Below are positions 35,712-45,065 of a DNA stretch of 64,000 bases, in pieces; the first letter of the stretch is position 1, and the number at the start of each line of letters is the position of its first letter. Both the position numbers and the translations under genes were made by a program. The DNA is taken from the NCBI GenBank assembly GCA_025128025.1, contig JAHLYR010000016.1:62001-126000 (forward strand). The letters are read 5' to 3'. The notes under the pieces are model-generated. The model was not told the DNA's origin, did not search any database, and was given only the letters and a program-made list of their open reading frames with translations. The stretch comes from Synechococcus sp. CS-1330 (GTDB lineage: Bacteria > Cyanobacteriota > Cyanobacteriia > PCC-6307 > Cyanobiaceae).

Positions 35712-35774
35712 TCGCGATTGGTTGTCTAGTTTGCGACCATCACGACAGGATCAGCTGCTGGGCTGATCGGATCC

Positions 35775-36326
35775 ATGGCTAACAGCAGCAAATTAAGGTC
35801 TAATTTTTGTTTCGCCGTAGCCTCATGGTCATCTGCCGTAGCCGCATGGTGCTGGGTTGGAGGCTTGGTCTCGGCCCCTGCAGCGGCTGGCCCTGTCGTT
35901 TGTACCACCACCTTGGAGGCCCCAAACAGCAGTGGGCAGGCACTCCAGGGGGGGGCAGCCGGCCCGGTTGAAGTCACCCGTTGCGGCGTCGTTCAGACCA
36001 CTCCCCAACTGATGAAGCAGCGCTTCTACAGCTACACGGCACCCTTTGCCCGCGGCGTCAGCCTCACCAATCAAATCACCGATCTATTTGGCATCGCCAT
36101 GGGTGGTGGTGATGGCACCAGGTTGATGGGCTTTGGCTTCCCTGATCAAACGATCATTTGGGATGGCACCGCAGTGGAAAATACCTATCAAGTATTGCTT
36201 CAGCAGCAGAGTGATCCCATGCCCTGGCGTACGGGTGATGTGTCCAACGGCTATTCCGGCAGTCTGGGATCTGCTGGTACGGTCACTCTTAGCAGCTATA
36301 GCTCCCCAGTGCGGGGGCTCTGGTAG
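35775..36326 (+). CDS. Small secreted protein of unknown function, cyanobacterial
   Basis: A 183-residue protein with an N-terminal hydrophobic segment ending in an Ala-rich cleavage-like site (SAPAAAG, about 33-39), so probably exported. The mature part has two cysteines close to the N-terminus (VVCTTT and VTRCGVVQTT), then LMKQRFYSYTAPFARGVSLTNQ and a glycine-rich GIAMGGGDGTRLMGFGFPDQTIIWDG. I have seen similar proteins only in cyanobacteria and know no function. It ends 12 bases before tRNA-Met with no terminator between, so both may share a transcript. Confidence 0.7.
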   Translation: MANSSKLRSNFCFAVASWSSAVAAWCWVGGLVSAPAAAGPVVCTTTLEAPNSSGQALQGGAAGPVEVTRCGVVQTTPQLMKQRFYSYTAPFARGVSLTNQITDLFGIAMGGGDGTRLMGFGFPDQTIIWDGTAVENTYQVLLQQQSDPMPWRTGDVSNGYSGSLGSAGTVTLSSYSSPVRGLW

Positions 36327-36338
36327 CTCTGTCAATGT

Positions 36339-36411
36339 GGGGGTCTAGCAATCTGGTGAATGCAGCGAACTCATAATTCGCCTTAGCCGAGTTCGATCCT
36401 CGGGACCCCCA
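36339..36411 (+). tRNA. tRNA-Met (anticodon CAT), elongator type
   Basis: Cloverleaf fits fully: acceptor GGGGGTC/GACCCCC, a D arm GCA/TGC, anticodon stem GCGAA/TTCGC with loop CTCATAA (anticodon CAT), and T arm CCGAG/CTCGG around TTCGATC. Position 1 pairs and the anticodon stem lacks the three G-C pairs of initiator tRNA, so it is not tRNA-fMet; a lysidine-modified tRNA-Ile is a remaining alternative. The CCA end is not encoded. Confidence 0.9.
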
Positions 36412-36475
36412 TTCACGTTAGTTCAATCAACCCCAGCGGTTTGATTGCCCAGCAACCCCTATCGTCAGAGGACTG

Positions 36476-37804
36476 ATGGCTCTCCTGGCGGGGCTTCCTG
36501 TGATTCAAGTCCTGGCGCTGGCCGTTTTGCTGGCTCTGCTGGCTTTTTTTGCCGCTGGGGAATTCGCCCTGATTCGCCTGCGGCCTAGCCGGGTGCAGCA
36601 ACTGCAGGAGGCGGGTGAGCCCGGTGCCCAAGCCGTTGCCAAGCTGCAACACCGGCTCCGGCGCGTGCTGGTGGCTACCCAGCTGGGTACGGCGCTCGCT
36701 TTGGTGGCATTGGGCTGGGCCGGTCGCGGCTTGGCTGAACAGCTGGGTGGGGCCCTGGCCGCCAGCCCTGGGGCTATTCCCCAGGTTTGGCTTGATGCCG
36801 GCTTGTTTCTCGTATTGGTATTGCTTGCCACCGTGCTGGGCGGCTTACTGCCCAAGGCCTGGGTGTTGCATCGTCCCGAAAGCTCGGCACTGAGACTGGC
36901 GCCGTTGCTGGCTGCGGTGAGTCGCAACCTGGCCCCCTTGCTTTCCCTGATAGAGCGCTGCAGCGAAGTGCTGCTGCACCTGCTGGGCTTGCCCCGTAAC
37001 TGGGATGAGCTCGTGCCTGCCTTGTCGGCTGGCGAGCTTGAAACCTTGATCGAAACCGGCAACGTCACCGGTCTGATGCCCGACGAACGCAACATTTTGG
37101 AGGGAGTCTTTTCGCTGCGGGACACCCTGGTGCGGGAGGTGATGGTGCCCCGATCCGGGATGGTCACCCTGCCCCTGGATGTGAGTTTTGCGGAGCTGAT
37201 GCGCGAGGTCCATGACACGGCCCACGCTCGCTTCCCGGTGATCGGCAGCTCCCTCGACGACGTGCGTGGCGTGCTTGACCTGCGGCGTCTTGCTGATCCC
37301 ATTGCCAGGGGCCTGCTCAGCGCCGACACTCCCCTGGCTCCCTACATCACCCCCGTGGCGCTGGTGCAGGAGAGCACTTCCCTGGCTGAGCTCCTGCCCC
37401 TGATTCGCAGTGGTCAGCCCCTGCTGGTGGTGGTGGATGAGCATGGTGGTACTGAGGGGCTGGTCACGGTGGCCGACCTCACCAGCGAGATTGTCGGAGA
37501 GGAAGAAGATTCCCTCGAGGCGGCCCAAGACCTGCAGCAACTCGGCGAAGGCTGCTGGTCGGTGGCAGGGGACCTGGAAATCTTCGAACTCAACAGGCAG
37601 CTGGCGCTGCAGTTGCCTGAGGCGGAAGGACATCACACGCTCGCTGGCTTCCTGCTTGAGCGCTTGCAGCACATTCCCTCGGCTGGTGAAGGTTTGCGCT
37701 GGAAGGGCCACCAATTTCGGGTCCTGGCCATGGATGGCCCGCGCATTGAGCGGGTACAGATCGAGCGTCCAGTCGTCGAACCGGAGCGCACCGAGGGCGG
37801 TTGA
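36476..37804 (+). CDS. CBS/DUF21 hemolysin-family membrane protein (CNNM/CorC type)
   Basis: A 442-residue protein with an N-terminal DUF21 membrane domain of about four helices (first helix around residues 9-30), a pair of CBS domains beginning near VREVMVPRSGMVTLP and ending at VVVDEHGGTEGLVTVADL, and a C-terminal CorC/HlyC domain (CWSVAGDLEIFELNRQL). Family members handle Mg2+ or Co2+ efflux or its regulation. The hemolysin name is historical. It is a single gene after tRNA-Met and 55 bases before the oxidoreductase. Confidence 0.9.
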   Translation: MALLAGLPVIQVLALAVLLALLAFFAAGEFALIRLRPSRVQQLQEAGEPGAQAVAKLQHRLRRVLVATQLGTALALVALGWAGRGLAEQLGGALAASPGAIPQVWLDAGLFLVLVLLATVLGGLLPKAWVLHRPESSALRLAPLLAAVSRNLAPLLSLIERCSEVLLHLLGLPRNWDELVPALSAGELETLIETGNVTGLMPDERNILEGVFSLRDTLVREVMVPRSGMVTLPLDVSFAELMREVHDTAHARFPVIGSSLDDVRGVLDLRRLADPIARGLLSADTPLAPYITPVALVQESTSLAELLPLIRSGQPLLVVVDEHGGTEGLVTVADLTSEIVGEEEDSLEAAQDLQQLGEGCWSVAGDLEIFELNRQLALQLPEAEGHHTLAGFLLERLQHIPSAGEGLRWKGHQFRVLAMDGPRIERVQIERPVVEPERTEGG

Positions 37805-37859
37805 TCAGCGGTCTGGGCCCCCGTACCCCCGATAATGACCTCAGTCGAGAGCCCCTGCC

Positions 37860-38852
37860 TTGAACCCTGTGCGCGTGGGTGTCATCGGCATCGGCAACAT
37901 GGGTTGGCACCACGCCCGGGTGCTGAGCCTGATCAAAGACGCCGAACTGGTGGGGGTGGCTGATCCAGATGGGAGCCGCGGACAGCTAGCTACCGAGCAG
38001 TTCGGTTGCCGCTGGTTCCCCTCCTACCAGGAAATGTTGCCGGAGGTGGACGCTGTTTGTATCGCAGTGCCCACCCTGCTTCACCACCGCGTAGGCATGG
38101 CCTGCCTTAAGGCCGGGGTGCACGTGCTGATCGAGAAGCCGATCGCGGCCAGTCAGGAGGAGGCAGCTGAGTTGATCCATGCGGCCGAGCAGGCCGCGCG
38201 TCTGCTGCAGGTGGGCCATATCGAGCGCTTCAATCCCGCCTTCCGGGAATTGGTAAAGGTTGTGGCCAATGAGGAGGTGGTGGTGCTTGAAGCTCGCCGT
38301 CACAGTCCCAACCCAGACCGCGCTAACGACGTGTCGGTGGTGCTCGACCTGATGATTCACGACATCGACCTTGTGCTGGAGCTGGCTGGGGCTCCGGTGA
38401 TTCGTCTAGCGGCGGCCGGCGGTCGCAGTGCTGAGGGGCCAATCGACTATGTCAACGCCACCCTCGCTTTTGCTAATGGTGTGGTGGCCAGCTTGACGGC
38501 CAGCAAGATGGCCCATCGCAAGATCCGCAGCCTTAGTGCCCACTGCCGCAGCAGCTTGGTAGAGACGGATTTTCTTAATCGCACCTTGCACATTCATCGC
38601 CGTGCCCACGAGTCGGTGAGTGCAGATCACGGCGAGTTGGTGTATCGCTCCGATGGAGTAATTGAAGAGGTCAGCACCACCTCCATTGAGCCCCTCTACG
38701 CCGAACTAGAGCATTTCCTCCAGTGCGTGCGGGGTGTTGAGACCCCGGCGGTGGATGGCTTGCAGGCTTCCCGGGCTTTGCAGCTGGCCGACCTGATTGA
38801 GCAGTGCGTCGAGCAGCCCAATCTCTGCATGAGCCTGGAAGCGCCGATCTAG
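37860..38852 (+). CDS. Gfo/Idh/MocA-family NAD(P)-dependent oxidoreductase
   Basis: A 330-residue dehydrogenase with VGVIGIGNMGWHHARVL (Rossmann GxGxxG, residues 7-14) and the EKPIAAS motif that carries the catalytic lysine near residue 87. The overall look (HIERFNPAFREL, DLMIHDIDLVL) matches the group acting on UDP-sugars or sugar acids. TTG is the only plausible start. It overlaps the convergent GH15-like gene by four bases. The substrate cannot be told; a role with envelope sugars is plausible. Confidence 0.85.
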   Translation: MNPVRVGVIGIGNMGWHHARVLSLIKDAELVGVADPDGSRGQLATEQFGCRWFPSYQEMLPEVDAVCIAVPTLLHHRVGMACLKAGVHVLIEKPIAASQEEAAELIHAAEQAARLLQVGHIERFNPAFRELVKVVANEEVVVLEARRHSPNPDRANDVSVVLDLMIHDIDLVLELAGAPVIRLAAAGGRSAEGPIDYVNATLAFANGVVASLTASKMAHRKIRSLSAHCRSSLVETDFLNRTLHIHRRAHESVSADHGELVYRSDGVIEEVSTTSIEPLYAELEHFLQCVRGVETPAVDGLQASRALQLADLIEQCVEQPNLCMSLEAPI

Positions 38853-41800
38853 GTCGTCGAAGTTGCCATTGCTGCTGGGGCTATTTTCGCGCTAGTGAGC
38901 TGGCGCAGAGCTGCCAGCTGCCAGCGGCGGCAATCAGCTGGGGAAGCCAGATAAAACTGATCCCAGGCATCTGCCTTATGCAGGCCGTATTGGGATTCAG
39001 GAATATTCGGGTGGCGTTGCTGCCAGCCCACCCGCACGGCGTGACCTATCACCACGTCTAATACAAGGTCGTCGTCAAATACCACCTCTGGATTAGCACC
39101 CATAAAGGTGATCAAGGTGAGCAGGGTTTCCGTGCACAGCTGGCGATAGTCCGGCGCTTCGATTTTGCTGAGCAGGTGATCGACAAGGGCGGCGAAATTA
39201 CGTTCGCCAGGTGTCTTTTCACTCAATAGGGGACCGCTGTCCAGGCGGTTGCGCTTCTCCAGCTTGTCGCCGATGACGATGCCGTGGCAGTGGTGCAGTA
39301 GATCCCAGATGCCGGGATAGAAATCGCGGGGCACGCGCCCTAGGGCCCCGAGCCGTAGCCGGTGTTGCAGCCAGCAGCCGCCCTTGGGTAGCTCTGCCAG
39401 GGGATCGGGAACGTCCCAACGCACCCGGCCGCTCACATGCAGTTGCTCCTGGCGCTGCAGGGAGGCTTTGGCATGTTCAAGGTCAGAGAGCACGGTCCGC
39501 AGCCGGCGCTGGATGGCGTGGGGGGGCTGATCGCAAAGGGCCTCGAAGGCGTCTATGGGGTTGAGCTCGGCTTCGCTGGCCAGTTCGCCGGTGAGCAACA
39601 GCAGCAGCTGGCCCAGTTGCAGGGTGAGGCTGCCGCTCAGCAGGGCTGGCTCGTGGCGGGCCAGGCTGTCGAGGGCAAGTAGCAATTCCTGCTGCAGCAT
39701 CCATTCACGGCCGTCTTCGCCGCTGAAGCGACGGATCATGGCGGCGATGCTGGCGCTGCCCTGGGGCTCGCTGATGCGCGAATCGCTGGTGTAATTGCGT
39801 CCCACCACAACCTGCTTCTGGCGCACCAGCAGGTCGGTGAGGGCATCTTCCAACTGGGGATGGACCAGATCGAGGGCGCCAGCCACCCGCCGCACCACGT
39901 TCCAGTCGGCTTCGGCCAGGGCGCGGCGGTAGACCTCCTCCAGCAGGTCATGCAGGCGCACTGGTTGGCTGCCTGCCGGTCCCTGCAGCCGGGAGTCGGG
40001 CCCTAGACGCCGCAGCAGTTGCTCCAGCAGTTCGCCCTGCTCTTCCAGGGAGGAGCTGCGCCAGAGCCGATCGGCGAGTTCGCCAATGCTGATGTCCTCC
40101 CGTTCGAGTTCTTGCTCCTCCTTGGCGCTAAGGGGGGTCTGGCTGGTACCAGCCCTCAACGGGGTGGGTATGGGCTCAGGCGGTAGAAGCACGGCCCCCG
40201 GCGCTTGGGGGGGCAGCTCCACCCAGCTGCCCTGGTCGATGAGTTCTGCCAGTGGGGCCAGCTGCACGGGGACGCCGTCCAGCAAACCTGCCTGCAACTG
40301 CTGCCCCAGCCTCAGGAAGGCATCTGGGTTGGCCTGGAAGGCCCCCTCGGCGATCGGCAGCAGCAGCAGCGGCGAGCCGCTTCCGCGCCAGTGGCGCTGC
40401 AACAGGCGCAGTTCGGCGGTCACGGCGTCCACGAGCTGCTCAGGATCGTCTGCCAGGTAGAAGGTGTCTTCCTCCAGCACGGCTGGGAAAAACGCAAAAC
40501 AGCTGGTTCCCTGCCGGTAAAGGCGAGCCGTAGCCATGGTTTCCATCCGCACCGGTGGATGGCCGCTGAGGCCGAGGGCGGGGTTTGCACCCACCTGGGC
40601 CATGCGCTGGGTCAGCTCTTGGGAGCTGGCGATGCGGATCGGCGGATTGGTGCTGTTGGGGTCGGCGTTGTCACTGGGGTCATGGGCCAGGGGCAGCCCA
40701 GCTGCCTCGAGGCTGGCTGCGATAGCCGCATTAGCTGGCACCAGAGCCACCAGCACCCGGTCGGCGCCGAGAGTGCTGGGCTTTCGTCGCCCGGTTGGAT
40801 CGAGATCTTCCGGACTGATTAATCCGGCCAGCAACAGGTCGGAGAGCCAGGTGAGGCTCTGGGTCCACAACAAGGGAACGTTGGGGTTTGCCAGCCGGCT
40901 TTGGCTGCCGGGCTGTTGCCGTTCGGCTGCGATGGCTGCTTTCGGAACCAGGTAGAGCTCGGGGAGCAGGCCGCCCATCGCTTGCTCCAGGCTCACTTCA
41001 CGCAGGCGCTGGCGCCATTGGCGGGCCTCCTCCCAGCGCTCTTCGCAGCAGGCGGTGATCAGTTCATAAGCCCAAAACAGGGGCCATTCGCATTCGATGT
41101 GCTCAAACTCCGCCAGTTCCTCCCGTTCGTAGTGCAGGCGGGTGTGGTCTTCGACCACGGTTTGGTGGCCATCGCGGCGGAAGCGCTTATACCCGTAGGC
41201 CCCACCCAGCTCGGCGCGAATCTTGGCGCGGGTGCGCCGCCTCAGCTCTGGGTCGTCCACGGCCCAGGCGGGATAGCCGATCACCGCTAGGCAGGCGCTG
41301 TCAACCTCCTTGCTCGCTGATTCCCGCGGCAGCAGGGCGTCTAGAGCCCGGCGCAGCCGCACGATGGCGTCGTGGGGGATCACCAGACAGCTGCGGCCAT
41401 CACCGTGGGGTCCGTAGAGATCGAGTCCCTCCAGGGATTCCAGAGCGGCCTTGACCAGGCCAATCGAGCTGGCGTTGCGTTCTGGGAGGCCGTGGTTGCC
41501 TTTGTCGCCCCTTTCCCAAATGCCGTAGTCGGCTACGCGGTAGGCGCGGGCCACGTAGTACACCAGGTTTTGCACGAAGTCGCGCTCGTGGCTGCTTTGC
41601 ACCACCACCAGGCCTGAGCGGGTCAGCTGGGCGAGTTGGAGCAGAAACAGCGCCGTGGCATCGAGTTGCAGATGCCCCCAGCCGTCATCGGCCACTACAG
41701 CAGCGCCGGTGGCCGTGTCGAACTTGGCGTGGATGGCATGCAGGCGATGCAGGCTGTGCTTGAAGCGCTCCACCTTCGGAGCCTGGCGCAGCATGGCGTT

Positions 41801-42136
41801 GAGCAGGCCGCGCATCAGTTGCAGCACCCTCGCTTCAAGCTCGTATACGCGGCGACTGTCCCCCCGCAGGCGGCGATGGGCCAGGGCAAGTCCCCAGACG
41901 CACTGGATTGAATAAACGCAGTCGCGCACCCAGGCGTCTGCGTAGTTGCCGTGCACGGTATGGGCGGTGCTGGCGGGCAGCAGTCCCGTGATCGGGTGTT
42001 GGCGGCTCAACACCACACGATCAATTTGACTATCCAGGTCTTGCAGCAGGGCCCAGGCCTGAGCCGGATCCAAGGCGGCTGAAACGGCGGGTTCCGGCTG
42101 ATGGGCCGGATTGTTCAGTGGCAGGGATTGCGCCAT
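38849..42136 (-). CDS. Glycoside hydrolase family 15/phosphorylase kinase alpha-like protein
   Basis: A very long (1095 residues) protein with a glucoamylase/phosphorylase-kinase-like (alpha/alpha)6 domain in the first two-fifths: VHGNYADAWVRDCVYSIQCVWGLAL, GLPERNASSIGLVKAALE and HIECEWPLFWAYELITACC. The rest, beyond about residue 600, is a C-terminal region resembling phosphorylase kinase alpha/beta subunits rather than starch hydrolases. Cyanobacteria commonly carry this gene, with proposed roles in glycogen metabolism or its regulation, but enzymatic activity is unproven. The ATG is chosen 28 codons inside the longest frame to avoid overlap with the divergent glycosyltransferase promoter. 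Confidence 0.83.
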   Translation of the reverse strand: MAQSLPLNNPAHQPEPAVSAALDPAQAWALLQDLDSQIDRVVLSRQHPITGLLPASTAHTVHGNYADAWVRDCVYSIQCVWGLALAHRRLRGDSRRVYELEARVLQLMRGLLNAMLRQAPKVERFKHSLHRLHAIHAKFDTATGAAVVADDGWGHLQLDATALFLLQLAQLTRSGLVVVQSSHERDFVQNLVYYVARAYRVADYGIWERGDKGNHGLPERNASSIGLVKAALESLEGLDLYGPHGDGRSCLVIPHDAIVRLRRALDALLPRESASKEVDSACLAVIGYPAWAVDDPELRRRTRAKIRAELGGAYGYKRFRRDGHQTVVEDHTRLHYEREELAEFEHIECEWPLFWAYELITACCEERWEEARQWRQRLREVSLEQAMGGLLPELYLVPKAAIAAERQQPGSQSRLANPNVPLLWTQSLTWLSDLLLAGLISPEDLDPTGRRKPSTLGADRVLVALVPANAAIAASLEAAGLPLAHDPSDNADPNSTNPPIRIASSQELTQRMAQVGANPALGLSGHPPVRMETMATARLYRQGTSCFAFFPAVLEEDTFYLADDPEQLVDAVTAELRLLQRHWRGSGSPLLLLPIAEGAFQANPDAFLRLGQQLQAGLLDGVPVQLAPLAELIDQGSWVELPPQAPGAVLLPPEPIPTPLRAGTSQTPLSAKEEQELEREDISIGELADRLWRSSSLEEQGELLEQLLRRLGPDSRLQGPAGSQPVRLHDLLEEVYRRALAEADWNVVRRVAGALDLVHPQLEDALTDLLVRQKQVVVGRNYTSDSRISEPQGSASIAAMIRRFSGEDGREWMLQQELLLALDSLARHEPALLSGSLTLQLGQLLLLLTGELASEAELNPIDAFEALCDQPPHAIQRRLRTVLSDLEHAKASLQRQEQLHVSGRVRWDVPDPLAELPKGGCWLQHRLRLGALGRVPRDFYPGIWDLLHHCHGIVIGDKLEKRNRLDSGPLLSEKTPGERNFAALVDHLLSKIEAPDYRQLCTETLLTLITFMGANPEVVFDDDLVLDVVIGHAVRVGWQQRHPNIPESQYGLHKADAWDQFYLASPADCRRWQLAALRQLTSAKIAPAAMATSTT

Positions 42137-42195
42137 GGATGTCCCTATGCCAGTGGTAGGCCAGCCATATATTCTCCACCCCCACCTCACCCCTG

Positions 42196-42921
42196 ATGGC
42201 ATCAACAGCAACTGAACCACTGCGCACCAGGGTTCTGGGGGTGCCGGTGAGCGTGTGTCCAGATGTGTTTGCAGCGGCGTTGGCCCTGCGGCAGCGGAGT
42301 GGTGGGCAGATCGTCACCCTGAATGCTGAGATGACAATGGCCGCTAAGGCCGATCCAGCTCTGGGGGCTGCCATAGCCGCGGCGGCCCTGGTTATTCCGG
42401 ATGGTGCCGGCGTGGTCTGGGCCCTAGGCCGCCAGGGCTACCGGGTGCGGCGCAGTCCTGGGATTGAGCTGGCCCGTGATTTGCTCACTCACGCGGCTTC
42501 CCATGGCTGGAGGGTGGCTTTGGTGGGGGCCTCACCGGAGGTGATGGAGCAGCTCACCGCGCGCTTGCGCCAGGAGCTTCCCGGGCTGAAGCTGGTGCTG
42601 CATGCCCATGGCTACCAACCGGCTGAAGCCTGGCCTGGCTTGGAGCAGCAGCTGCTGGCTGCTCGGCCCGATCTGGTGCTGGCGGCCCTAGGCGTACCCC
42701 GCCAGGAAACCTGGATTCAGCAGCTGCCTGGGCGCAGAGGCGGCCTCTGGATGGGTGTGGGCGGCAGCTTTGACGTTTGGGCTGGGGTCAAAAAAAGAGC
42801 CCCCGCTTGGATGGGAGCCCTGCAGATCGAATGGTTGTACCGGCTGATTCAGGAGCCCAGTCGCTGGCGCCGAATGCTCTCTCTACCCAAATTTGCCTGG
42901 GAGGTGCTCAGGCAGGGCTGA
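42196..42921 (+). CDS. WecG/TagA/CpsF-family glycosyltransferase
   Basis: A 241-residue GT26 enzyme. It has the NAEMTMAAKADPAL start, VIPDGAGVVWALG, the GASPEVMEQL segment and ALGVPRQETWIQ, ending WLYRLIQEPSRWRRML, all family hallmarks. Relatives transfer ManNAc or glucose residues to undecaprenyl-linked sugars in capsule, wall or enterobacterial common antigen synthesis. With the WecA-like gene at 57.5 kb it suggests an undecaprenyl-linked polysaccharide pathway. It converges on psbK with an eight-base gap. Confidence 0.92.
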   Translation: MASTATEPLRTRVLGVPVSVCPDVFAAALALRQRSGGQIVTLNAEMTMAAKADPALGAAIAAAALVIPDGAGVVWALGRQGYRVRRSPGIELARDLLTHAASHGWRVALVGASPEVMEQLTARLRQELPGLKLVLHAHGYQPAEAWPGLEQQLLAARPDLVLAALGVPRQETWIQQLPGRRGGLWMGVGGSFDVWAGVKKRAPAWMGALQIEWLYRLIQEPSRWRRMLSLPKFAWEVLRQG

Positions 42922-42929
42922 GGCCGGAT

Positions 42930-43073
42930 TCAGCGAAAGCCGACGGAGGCCTGCCACACGAAGGCAAGCAGCAGAAAGAACAGGGGAATGATCGGCAGGA
43001 TGTCGACCAGTGGTCCGAAGGCTTGGTAGGCCTCGGGGAGTTGGGCCAGGGTTTGCAGGGCGTAGGAAGCCAT
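42930..43073 (-). CDS. psbK: Photosystem II reaction center protein K
   Basis: A 47-residue precursor whose core [19 protein letters not shown] and [20 protein letters not shown] is unmistakably PsbK, a single-helix subunit near CP43. The first ten residues form the removed leader. It lies 29 bases after the tgt stop on the same strand, an arrangement common in picocyanobacteria. It is too short for many gene finders. Confidence 0.97.
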   Translation of the reverse strand: MASYALQTLAQLPEAYQAFGPLVDILPIIPLFFLLLAFVWQASVGFR

Positions 43074-43102
43074 CCCGGAATTCACTGAGCTAGGGGCGGA
43101 CG

Positions 43103-44125
43103 CTACCACGTGTGGGCGGCTGGGGAGTCCGGTTCCCAGGGAGCGAAATCCTCTGCAAAACAGCCGTCGCGGATGGCTTGCCCCATGGCGGTTGAGAAGC
43201 GCACCAACTGGGTGATGTTGTGCAAGCTCAACAGAATTTTGCCCAGCAGCTCTTCGCTCTTGATGAGGTGGTGCAGGTAGGCCCTGCTGTGCTGGCGGCA
43301 GGCTGGGCAGGGGCAGCTGGCATCCATGGGGGTGTGGTCGTGGCGGAAGCGGGAGTTCTTGAGGTTCCAGCGTTCGCCACCCACCAAGGCGGCGCCATGG
43401 CGGCCGAGGCGGGTGGGAATCACGCAATCAAACAGGTCGAAGCCGTTGGCCACGGCGATGGCCATTTCCCGCAGGGTGCCTATGCCCATTAGGTAGTGGG
43501 GCACGGCATCAGGTAGCAGCGGCCCCAGCTGGCGCACGATCCGATGCATTTCCTCGGTGGGCTCGCCGACACTCACGCCGCCCACGGCTATCCCGGGCAG
43601 GCCCATGGAGGCCACCACCTGGGCCGACTCCTGGCGTAGGTGGGGGAAGCAGCCCCCTTGGACGATGCCAAACAGGGCTTGGTCGGCTTTGGTGTGGCTG
43701 GTGATGCAGCGCTCCAGCCAGCTGTGGGTGCGCCGGCAGGCGGCGGCCACATCCGCCTCACTGGCGGGATAGGGGGGGCATTGGTCGAAGGCCATGGCCA
43801 CATCGGCCCCCAGGGCCATCTGGATCGCCATCGAGCGTTCGGGGGTGAGTTCGATGCGGGCGCCGTCGCGCGGTGAGCGGAACACCACGCCGTGGTCGTC
43901 GATGGTGTTGATGTCGCCGAGGCTGAAAACCTGGAAGCCGCCGGAATCGGTGAGCATCGGCCCGTCCCAAGCCATGAAGCGGTGCAGGCCACCGGCATCC
44001 GCCACGATCTGCTCGCCCGGCTGCAGGTGTAGGTGATAGGTGTTGGAGAGCACCATCTGGGCGCCGGTGTCCCGCAGTTGGGACGCCGTAACCCCTTTCA
44101 CCGTGGCCAGGGTGCCCACGGGCAT
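43103..44125 (-). CDS. tgt: Queuine tRNA-ribosyltransferase (start uncertain, N-terminus probably extends to about 44212-44250)
   Basis: Exchanges guanine for a queuine precursor at position 34 of GUN-anticodon tRNAs. It shows [13 protein letters not shown] with the catalytic aspartate region, [19 protein letters not shown] and the zinc cluster CPCPACRQH with its following His. From the first ATG it has 340 residues, but the same frame continues upstream through conserved Tgt sequence ([15 protein letters not shown], then [12 protein letters not shown]) without any ATG, GTG or TTG until the frame leaves homology. The missing 30 or so residues include part of the fold, so a CTG (44248) or ATC (44236) start is likely. 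Downstream is psbK. Confidence 0.9.
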   Translation of the reverse strand: MPVGTLATVKGVTASQLRDTGAQMVLSNTYHLHLQPGEQIVADAGGLHRFMAWDGPMLTDSGGFQVFSLGDINTIDDHGVVFRSPRDGARIELTPERSMAIQMALGADVAMAFDQCPPYPASEADVAAACRRTHSWLERCITSHTKADQALFGIVQGGCFPHLRQESAQVVASMGLPGIAVGGVSVGEPTEEMHRIVRQLGPLLPDAVPHYLMGIGTLREMAIAVANGFDLFDCVIPTRLGRHGAALVGGERWNLKNSRFRHDHTPMDASCPCPACRQHSRAYLHHLIKSEELLGKILLSLHNITQLVRFSTAMGQAIRDGCFAEDFAPWEPDSPAAHTW

Positions 44126-44273
44126 GAAGCGCGGTGTGGTGACATCACCATGGGGGGTGTGAAAGCAGCCACAGCGGGCCCGGGTGCGGCTGCACTGGGC
44201 CGTGATGTCGAAGGAGAACGCTGGTGGGAAGCTGATTGCGCCGAACAGGTGCTGTTCCGACGCTAGGTGTCGC

Positions 44274-45065
44274 TTGCTAAAGCCCGTGCCGAAGTTTTTT
44301 TCTGGGGCGATTCCCGGCTGGTTGGGCGATCTGGCCGGTGCCTGGGTGTTTTATTCGGTACTGCCCGCATGGCCAGGAGTGCCGCCACGCTTTGAGCGCA
44401 TTGCCCGCTTCGCTCCCCTGATCGGCCTGGTGCTTGGCGGGCTGCAGGGCCTTTTTTGGTGGCTTGCCGCTGGCTGGCTGCCCCTTGGAGCCCAGGTGGC
44501 CTTGGTGCTGGCCCTTGGGCTGGTGCTCACCGGTGGCTTGCACGTTGATGGCGCAATGGATACGGCCGATGGCTTGGGCGCCGGTCCTAGGGCCTTGGAG
44601 GCGATGGCAGATAGCCGGGTGGGCGCATCGGGGGTGCAATCCCTGGTGGTGCTGCTAATGCTCAAGGCAGCAGCCCTGCTTTGCCTAGGGGCCGCTGCCC
44701 CGCTGGCCTTGCTCTGGTCTGCTTTCTGGGGCCGGGTGGCACCGCTTGTGGCCATGCAGTGGTTTCCATATTTGAGGCAGCAGGGCAGTGCTGCTTTTCA
44801 CCGGCAGCACTGGCGTGGTCTGGCCGCGGAACTGGTGCCGGCCCTGCTGGTGTTCGCCCTGGCCCTGGGGCTAGCGGCCTGGACCCGCTGGCCCTGGCCC
44901 CAGGGGCTGGGTTTGCTGCCAGCGGTGCTCGTGCCCCTATGGCTCGGCCGCCGGCTCGGCGGCCATAGCGGCGATAGCTACGGAGCCTGTGTCGAATGGA
45001 CAGAAGCTCTGGCCCTGCTGCTCATGGGCCTGCTGCTGGGTTTGGGGCCGCGGCTGGCAGCCTGA
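44274..45065 (+). CDS. cobS: Adenosylcobinamide-GDP ribazoletransferase
   Basis: A 263-residue membrane enzyme of the last steps of cobamide (pseudocobalamin in many cyanobacteria) assembly, joining the lower-ligand nucleoside to the corrin ring. Multiple hydrophobic helices and the signature [14 protein letters not shown] and [11 protein letters not shown] are present. No ATG is suitable; TTG at 44274 or GTG at 44286 gives the normal length. It diverges from tgt, so both starts sit in a crowded short region, and its 3' end overlaps the histidine kinase by 44 bases. Confidence 0.9.
   Translation: MLKPVPKFFSGAIPGWLGDLAGAWVFYSVLPAWPGVPPRFERIARFAPLIGLVLGGLQGLFWWLAAGWLPLGAQVALVLALGLVLTGGLHVDGAMDTADGLGAGPRALEAMADSRVGASGVQSLVVLLMLKAAALLCLGAAAPLALLWSAFWGRVAPLVAMQWFPYLRQQGSAAFHRQHWRGLAAELVPALLVFALALGLAAWTRWPWPQGLGLLPAVLVPLWLGRRLGGHSGDSYGACVEWTEALALLLMGLLLGLGPRLAA

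Noticed and set aside
36424-36447. Inverted repeat CAATCAA/TTGATTG after tRNA-Met as a terminator
   Set aside because: The stem is AT-rich with a 10-base loop and no T-run follows, so a terminator call is not supported.
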